Position numbers and translations under genes: made by a program
The notes under the pieces: model-generated
The model's database searches: none
What the model saw: the letters and a program-made list of their open reading frames with translations, nothing else
What the model was told of the DNA's origin: nothing
Shown: positions 60,364 to 64,000 of the stretch, in pieces
Layout: each line of letters starts with the position of its first letter
Numbering within the stretch: position 1 is the first letter of the stretch
Assembly: GCF_018595675.2 (NCBI RefSeq)
Contig: NZ_CP092333.1
Coordinates: forward strand, 2,070,001 to 2,134,000
Direction of reading: 5' to 3'
DNA length: 64,000 nt
Source: Flavihumibacter fluvii
GTDB taxonomy: Bacteria > Bacteroidota > Bacteroidia > Chitinophagales > Chitinophagaceae

Positions 60364-62280
60364 TTACTGGGCGCTTTCGCCTTCGCCACCTTCCAGTTTT
60401 TTCTTCAGTTCAGCCAGTACTCCCAGGTCACCAAGAGTTGCTTTTTCCACTTTGCCCTGAATATTCTTCACGGCTTTTTTGGTTTGGTCAGCCTCTGCTT
60501 TAGCTACTTTCTTCACTGCTTCCCTTTCTTCCTGCTTAGCAATTTCCCAGGTACGGGTATGGCTAACAACAATTCTCTTTTCATTACGATCGAATTCGAT
60601 CACCATGAATGGTATTGTTTCTTCTGCGCTAACCTGACCACCATCTTCCTTATTCAGGTGACGGTTAGGAGCGAATCCTTCCAGGCCATAAGGCAGCTGG
60701 ACAATGGCGCCTTTGTCATCCTTGCGGATAACGGTTCCATCATGCACTGTTCCGATAGCGAAGGTTTCCTCCAGTGTATTCCAGGGATCTTCTTCGAGTT
60801 GTTTGTGTCCAAGCTGCAGTTTGCGGTTATCCTTATCAATACCGAGGATCATAATTTCGATTCGCTCTCCTACTTTTGTATACTCAGAAGGATGGTTGAA
60901 ACGCTTCAGCCAGCTCAGGTCACTGATATGGATCATACCACCTATACCTGGCTCCAGTTCTACAAACACGCCATAAGGAGTGATGTTTTTCACCAGGCCA
61001 CTGTGACGGCTGTCAACAGGGTATTTGTTCTCGATCTCGTTCCAGGGATCAGGCGTCATTTGCTTGATAGATAAGCTCATCTTACGGGCATCTTTATCAA
61101 GGGTCACGATCTTAGCTTCGTACTCATCACCCAGTTTAAAGAATTCTTTCGCATTGATCGGCGTATTAGCCCAGGTAATTTCACTTACGTGAACCAAACC
61201 TTCAACACCAGGCATAATCTCAAGGAATGCACCATAATCTTCAATATTAACCACTTTACCTTTAACTACATGGCCTTCGCTAACACCTTCAGGCAGCACG
61301 TCCCAAGGATGCGGGGTCAGTTGTTTCAGGCCAAGGCTGATACGTTTTTTGTCGTCATCGAAATCCAGGACAACCACATTCAGTTTCTGATCCAGTTTCA
61401 GTACTTCTGAAGGATGGTTAATACGGCCCCAGCTGATATCGGTGATATACAGCAAGCCATCCAGTCCACCCAGGTCCATGAACGCACCGAAATCGGTGAT
61501 ATTCTTGATGGTTCCTTCAAGAACCTGACCTTTTTCCAGCTTACCCATGATCTCGGCACGTTGTGCTTCGATATCGCTTTCAATCAGCGCTTTGTGGGAA
61601 ACAACAGCGTTCTTGATGGCTTCATTTACTTTCACCACTTTGAATTCCATCGTCTTACCAACAAACTGATCGTAATCGGTAACGGGCTTCACGTCAATCT
61701 GAGAACCAGGCAGGAAGGTTTCCATACCAAATACGTCTACGATCAAGCCGCCTTTTGTTTTGCTGGTAACAGTTCCGGTAACAATTTCACCAGTCTTGTG
61801 AACTTCAACAATTCTTTCCCAGGCACGGGTAATACGGGCTTGCTTACGGCTAAGGTGTAAATGGCCTTGCCTGTCTTCTTTCTCTACTACCATTACCTCA
61901 ACCTCATCGCCGATTTTCATCCCAACCAGGTCGCGGAATTCGTTCAGGGAAATCAGACCATCGCTTTTAAACCCAATGTTCAGTACAACGTCCGTTTTGG
62001 TCAATCCCACAACAGCTCCCTTAATCAGTTCGCCATCGGTGATTTGCACAAAAGTCTGGTCGTACACTTTATCATACTTTGCTTTTTCTTCAGCATTGTA
62101 TGCAGATACGTTCCGCTTGTCGATGCTCCAGTCGAAGTCATCGTGCGCAGTGGCTACTACAGGTTCAACTGCAGGGGCCTGCTCAGGTGCAGTGGTTGTC
62201 GCTGTAGTTGCTTCTGCGGGTGCAGCAGCAGACTCCTGATCATCAGCGTTTAGTTGTTTTACAAAAAGATTTTGAAACAT
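60364..62280 (-). CDS. rpsA: 30S ribosomal protein S1
   Basis: 638-residue S1 with six S1/OB domains (about 90-160, 175-245, 257-325, 342-411, 428-498 and 516-585), each with the GxVxxIxxFGAFV-type core, for example GTIKNITDFGAFMDL and GKVVNIEDYGAFLEI. An Ala/Thr/Glu-rich N-terminal extension (about 1-50) and a Lys-rich C-terminus are typical of Bacteroidota S1. S1 helps mRNA binding on the 30S subunit, which matters in a phylum with weak Shine-Dalgarno use. It is expressed from its own strong-looking promoter. Confidence 0.96.
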   Translation of the reverse strand: MFQNLFVKQLNADDQESAAAPAEATTATTTAPEQAPAVEPVVATAHDDFDWSIDKRNVSAYNAEEKAKYDKVYDQTFVQITDGELIKGAVVGLTKTDVVLNIGFKSDGLISLNEFRDLVGMKIGDEVEVMVVEKEDRQGHLHLSRKQARITRAWERIVEVHKTGEIVTGTVTSKTKGGLIVDVFGMETFLPGSQIDVKPVTDYDQFVGKTMEFKVVKVNEAIKNAVVSHKALIESDIEAQRAEIMGKLEKGQVLEGTIKNITDFGAFMDLGGLDGLLYITDISWGRINHPSEVLKLDQKLNVVVLDFDDDKKRISLGLKQLTPHPWDVLPEGVSEGHVVKGKVVNIEDYGAFLEIMPGVEGLVHVSEITWANTPINAKEFFKLGDEYEAKIVTLDKDARKMSLSIKQMTPDPWNEIENKYPVDSRHSGLVKNITPYGVFVELEPGIGGMIHISDLSWLKRFNHPSEYTKVGERIEIMILGIDKDNRKLQLGHKQLEEDPWNTLEETFAIGTVHDGTVIRKDDKGAIVQLPYGLEGFAPNRHLNKEDGGQVSAEETIPFMVIEFDRNEKRIVVSHTRTWEIAKQEEREAVKKVAKAEADQTKKAVKNIQGKVEKATLGDLGVLAELKKKLEGGEGESAQ

Positions 62281-62309
62281 AATATTTCCCGATTGTTTAA
62301 TTCGGGCTG

Positions 62310-62338
62310 CAAAGATAAGTAAAATCGATAGCTGACAA
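62310..62338 (-). promoter_or_regulatory. Promoter of rpsA (TTG-N18-TATCTTTG)
   Basis: On the minus strand a TTG at 62338-62336 and TATCTTTG at 62317-62310 are separated by 18 bases, the same spacing as the promoter at 7769-7797. The ATG of rpsA follows ~30 bases downstream. Confidence 0.7.
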
Positions 62339-62420
62339 GGTTTTCAGGGCAAAAATTCTGTTTAAAAACAGCTTGTCTGGATTTTCGAAACCTATTGAAA
62401 TCCAACGCCTTATAAAATAC

Positions 62421-63659
62421 TCAGGAAGAAATGCCGGCAAGCCTTGAAATTTCCATAGCCGCCAAATAACCACTTGTCCAGGCATGCTGGAAATTGAATC
62501 CGCCAGTAATCCCGTCTACATCCAGTATTTCACCTGCAAAAAAAAGGTGTGGGATCTTTCTGCTCATCATTGTATCTGGGTCAACTTCTGCCAGGTTAAT
62601 ACCACCGGCTGTTACAAATTCCTCCTTAAAAGTTGTTTTTCCCTTTATTGAAAATGGGGCTGCACACAATTGTCGGATCAACAGGTTTTGGGATTTAGCC
62701 GTTAAATCACTCCACCTTATATCCGGATGAATAGCTGATTCCTTCAGTAAAAATTCCCATAAACGCTGCGGCAGGTTAAAAGGATTACGGTTGATCATCT
62801 TTTGTGCTGCTTTTTCGAAACGGTATTCCTGGAAATATGTCCGTAGGCTGTTGTCATTATAATTTGGTAACCAATTGATCAATATATCAAAGTTCCATTG
62901 CTCTAATGAAAGCGCCCTGGCTCCCCAGGCGCTTAACCGAAGAATTGCCGGACCGCTAAATCCCCAGTGTGTAATTAGGACCGGGCCTCTTTCGCTTAAT
63001 TTCGATCCAACAATCTTTACCTGTGCATCCGGAACCGCGACCCCCATCAAAGCAGTAATGGGATTTGCAGTGACATTAAAAGTGAAAAGGGATGGAACAG
63101 GTTCAGCAAAACTATGTCCCAGACTGGCCAGCCAATTATACATGGAAGATTTTGGATAACCTCCGCAAGCTATACAAACATAATCTGCAGGTATATCTTG
63201 TGTGTTTGTATGCACAACCAATTGATTGTTAGCTGTGGTAATTTTTTTCACTTCCTGGTGCATCATAACCTGCACACCATAACGATTGGCTTCACGTCCC
63301 AAACAATCAACAATTGTTGCAGAATCATCAGTAACCGGAAACATCCGGCCATCAGCTTCCTGCTTAAGTGCCACTCCCCTTTCATCAAACCACTCAATAG
63401 TATTTTTAGGGGAGAAATGATGGAATGCCTTTTTTAAAAACCTTTCGCCACGTGGATACTTTTTAATTAACACCGGAATCTCAAAGCATGCGTGCGTTAC
63501 ATTGCATCTGCCACCACCGCTAATCCTGACTTTTGCCAACAACTTATTACTTTTTTCAAGTATAATCACTTTAAGTCCTGGTGTTTGCTTCGCAGCATTC
63601 ACTGCGCAGAAAAAACCCGCAGCTCCACCACCCACAACCACCAATATTTTGTTATGCAT
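62421..63659 (-). CDS. NAD(P)/FAD-dependent oxidoreductase, BaiN/RdsA (HI0933-like) family
   Basis: Flavoprotein of 412 residues. The FAD dinucleotide motif is VVVGGGAAGFFCAVNAAKQ near the N-terminus, RISGGGRCNVTHA is the family signature, and the C-terminus has PHLFFAGEILDVDGITGGFNFQHAWTSG. The family includes BaiN of bile-acid metabolism and YhiN; the actual reaction here is unknown. It is monocistronic; a TAnnTTTG box abuts its start. Confidence 0.92.
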   Translation of the reverse strand: MHNKILVVVGGGAAGFFCAVNAAKQTPGLKVIILEKSNKLLAKVRISGGGRCNVTHACFEIPVLIKKYPRGERFLKKAFHHFSPKNTIEWFDERGVALKQEADGRMFPVTDDSATIVDCLGREANRYGVQVMMHQEVKKITTANNQLVVHTNTQDIPADYVCIACGGYPKSSMYNWLASLGHSFAEPVPSLFTFNVTANPITALMGVAVPDAQVKIVGSKLSERGPVLITHWGFSGPAILRLSAWGARALSLEQWNFDILINWLPNYNDNSLRTYFQEYRFEKAAQKMINRNPFNLPQRLWEFLLKESAIHPDIRWSDLTAKSQNLLIRQLCAAPFSIKGKTTFKEEFVTAGGINLAEVDPDTMMSRKIPHLFFAGEILDVDGITGGFNFQHAWTSGYLAAMEISRLAGISS

Positions 63660-63664
63660 GACTG

Positions 63665-63672
63665 CAAAAGTA
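63665..63672 (-). promoter_or_regulatory. Putative -7 box for the BaiN-like gene
   Basis: TACTTTTG on the minus strand ends ~6 bases before the ATG at 63659, so the transcript may be leaderless. No clear -33 TTG. Confidence 0.45.
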
Positions 63673-63689
63673 ATAGCTCTTGCAACATA

Positions 63690-64000
63690 TTAATCCCATT
63701 CAAAGCCCGGCAGGCAAAAAAATGTCAGGCGCCAATAACCATCCGTATTGCAATAGTAACACCTGAATTCTCCTTTCAGGTAGGCTGGTGCTCCTTTTTT
63801 TGGCAGGACCATGGTTTGTAAAATCCCCTCTGAAAAACCAAGGCCAACATTTCCTTCCTTCCATTCAAACTGGATATTAGTTATGTTGAACTCAAATAAT
63901 TGCATGGATTCATACCTGTCCGTTTCACGTTCAATTATCCTGATCATTTCTTCCTCTTGTATTACCCGGTCATCTGGTAGTACACCCACATAGTACAGCA
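63690..64000 (-). CDS. Hypothetical protein (N-terminal part beyond the window)
   Basis: C-terminal ~103 residues of a gene whose frame stays open to the right edge (LYYVGVLPDDRVIQ). An internal GTG at 63989 is not needed as a start. The visible part is beta-rich with aromatic residues and a CYYCNTDGYW segment. No domain recognised. Downstream, 30 bases separate it from the BaiN-like gene. Confidence 0.65.
   Translation of the reverse strand, partial: LYYVGVLPDDRVIQEEEMIRIIERETDRYESMQLFEFNITNIQFEWKEGNVGLGFSEGILQTMVLPKKGAPAYLKGEFRCYYCNTDGYWRLTFFCLPGFEWD

Overview
The window reads as chromosomal DNA of a member of the Bacteroidota, most likely the Chitinophagaceae or a close relative. This is inferred from the fused SecDF, type IX secretion (T9SS) C-terminal domains, CarboxypepD_reg/TonB receptors, CCDC81-type HU protein, bacillithiol genes (bshB1, ytxJ), AguA/AguB, many Sec lipoproteins and repeated TAnnTTTG promoter boxes. 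No rRNA, tRNA, CRISPR array, intact insertion sequence or phage gene was recognised. Most of the window is vertically inherited housekeeping and envelope gene content.

Layout. 1-7.3 kb: the end of a MacB/FtsX-type ABC permease, an aminotransferase, a pair of lipoproteins (DUF4397-like and a class-A beta-lactamase fold) and secDF. 7.3-11.3 kb: an IscA-type Fe-S protein facing a small membrane protein plus an acyl-CoA mutase large subunit, then an exported M20 amidohydrolase. 11.3-18.2 kb: the one accessory-looking stretch. It holds three decayed genes on the + strand (a GNAT acetyltransferase, a TonB receptor N-terminus and an intradiol dioxygenase), a membrane LytTR regulator followed by a direct repeat shaped like a LytTR site, and an intact pair of lipoproteins: a parallel beta-helix protein and a diheme cytochrome. 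glnS lies between them and the last pseudogene. 18.2-25.6 kb: YggS, acyl-CoA dehydrogenase, a TPMT-like methyltransferase, a fasciclin protein, the aguB-aguA pair, a desaturase and bshB1. 25.6-31.3 kb: a DEAD-box helicase divergent from bshB1 across a symmetric promoter, lpdA, a T9SS-sorted M43 protease and a glutaminyl cyclase.

31.3-37.6 kb is a four-gene minus-strand operon: giant TPR protein, plugless outer-membrane barrel, HU-CCDC81 membrane protein and methyltransferase. 37.7-41.4 kb: DoxX, thioesterase, CinA and a 2-oxoacid dehydrogenase E2. 41.4-50.5 kb: SixA-like phosphatase, a hypothetical protein, an S9 peptidase, a TonB receptor, an EamA exporter coupled to a dolichol-phosphate-mannose-synthase-like enzyme, and a DEDDh exonuclease. 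50.7-57.7 kb: a 38-residue lipoprotein with YtxJ, a lipoprotein propeller candidate, a 1304-residue T9SS surface protein with six internal repeats, an orphan NarL regulator, and a 0.7-kb gap that may hold a decayed gene. 57.7-64 kb: a desaturase-dipeptidase operon, rpsA, a BaiN-type flavoprotein and a partial hypothetical gene.

Functional links: bshB1 and ytxJ both point to bacillithiol; aguB-aguA converts agmatine to putrescine; lpdA could serve the E2 complex, though no E1 is present; the M43 protease and the 1304-residue protein would need a T9SS encoded elsewhere. The most interesting uncharacterised units are the beta-helix/diheme-cytochrome pair, the TPR-barrel-HU-methyltransferase operon, the six-repeat surface protein, the small lipoprotein-YtxJ pair and the LytTR-like direct repeat beside decaying genes. 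All functional statements come from reading motifs; no database search was run.
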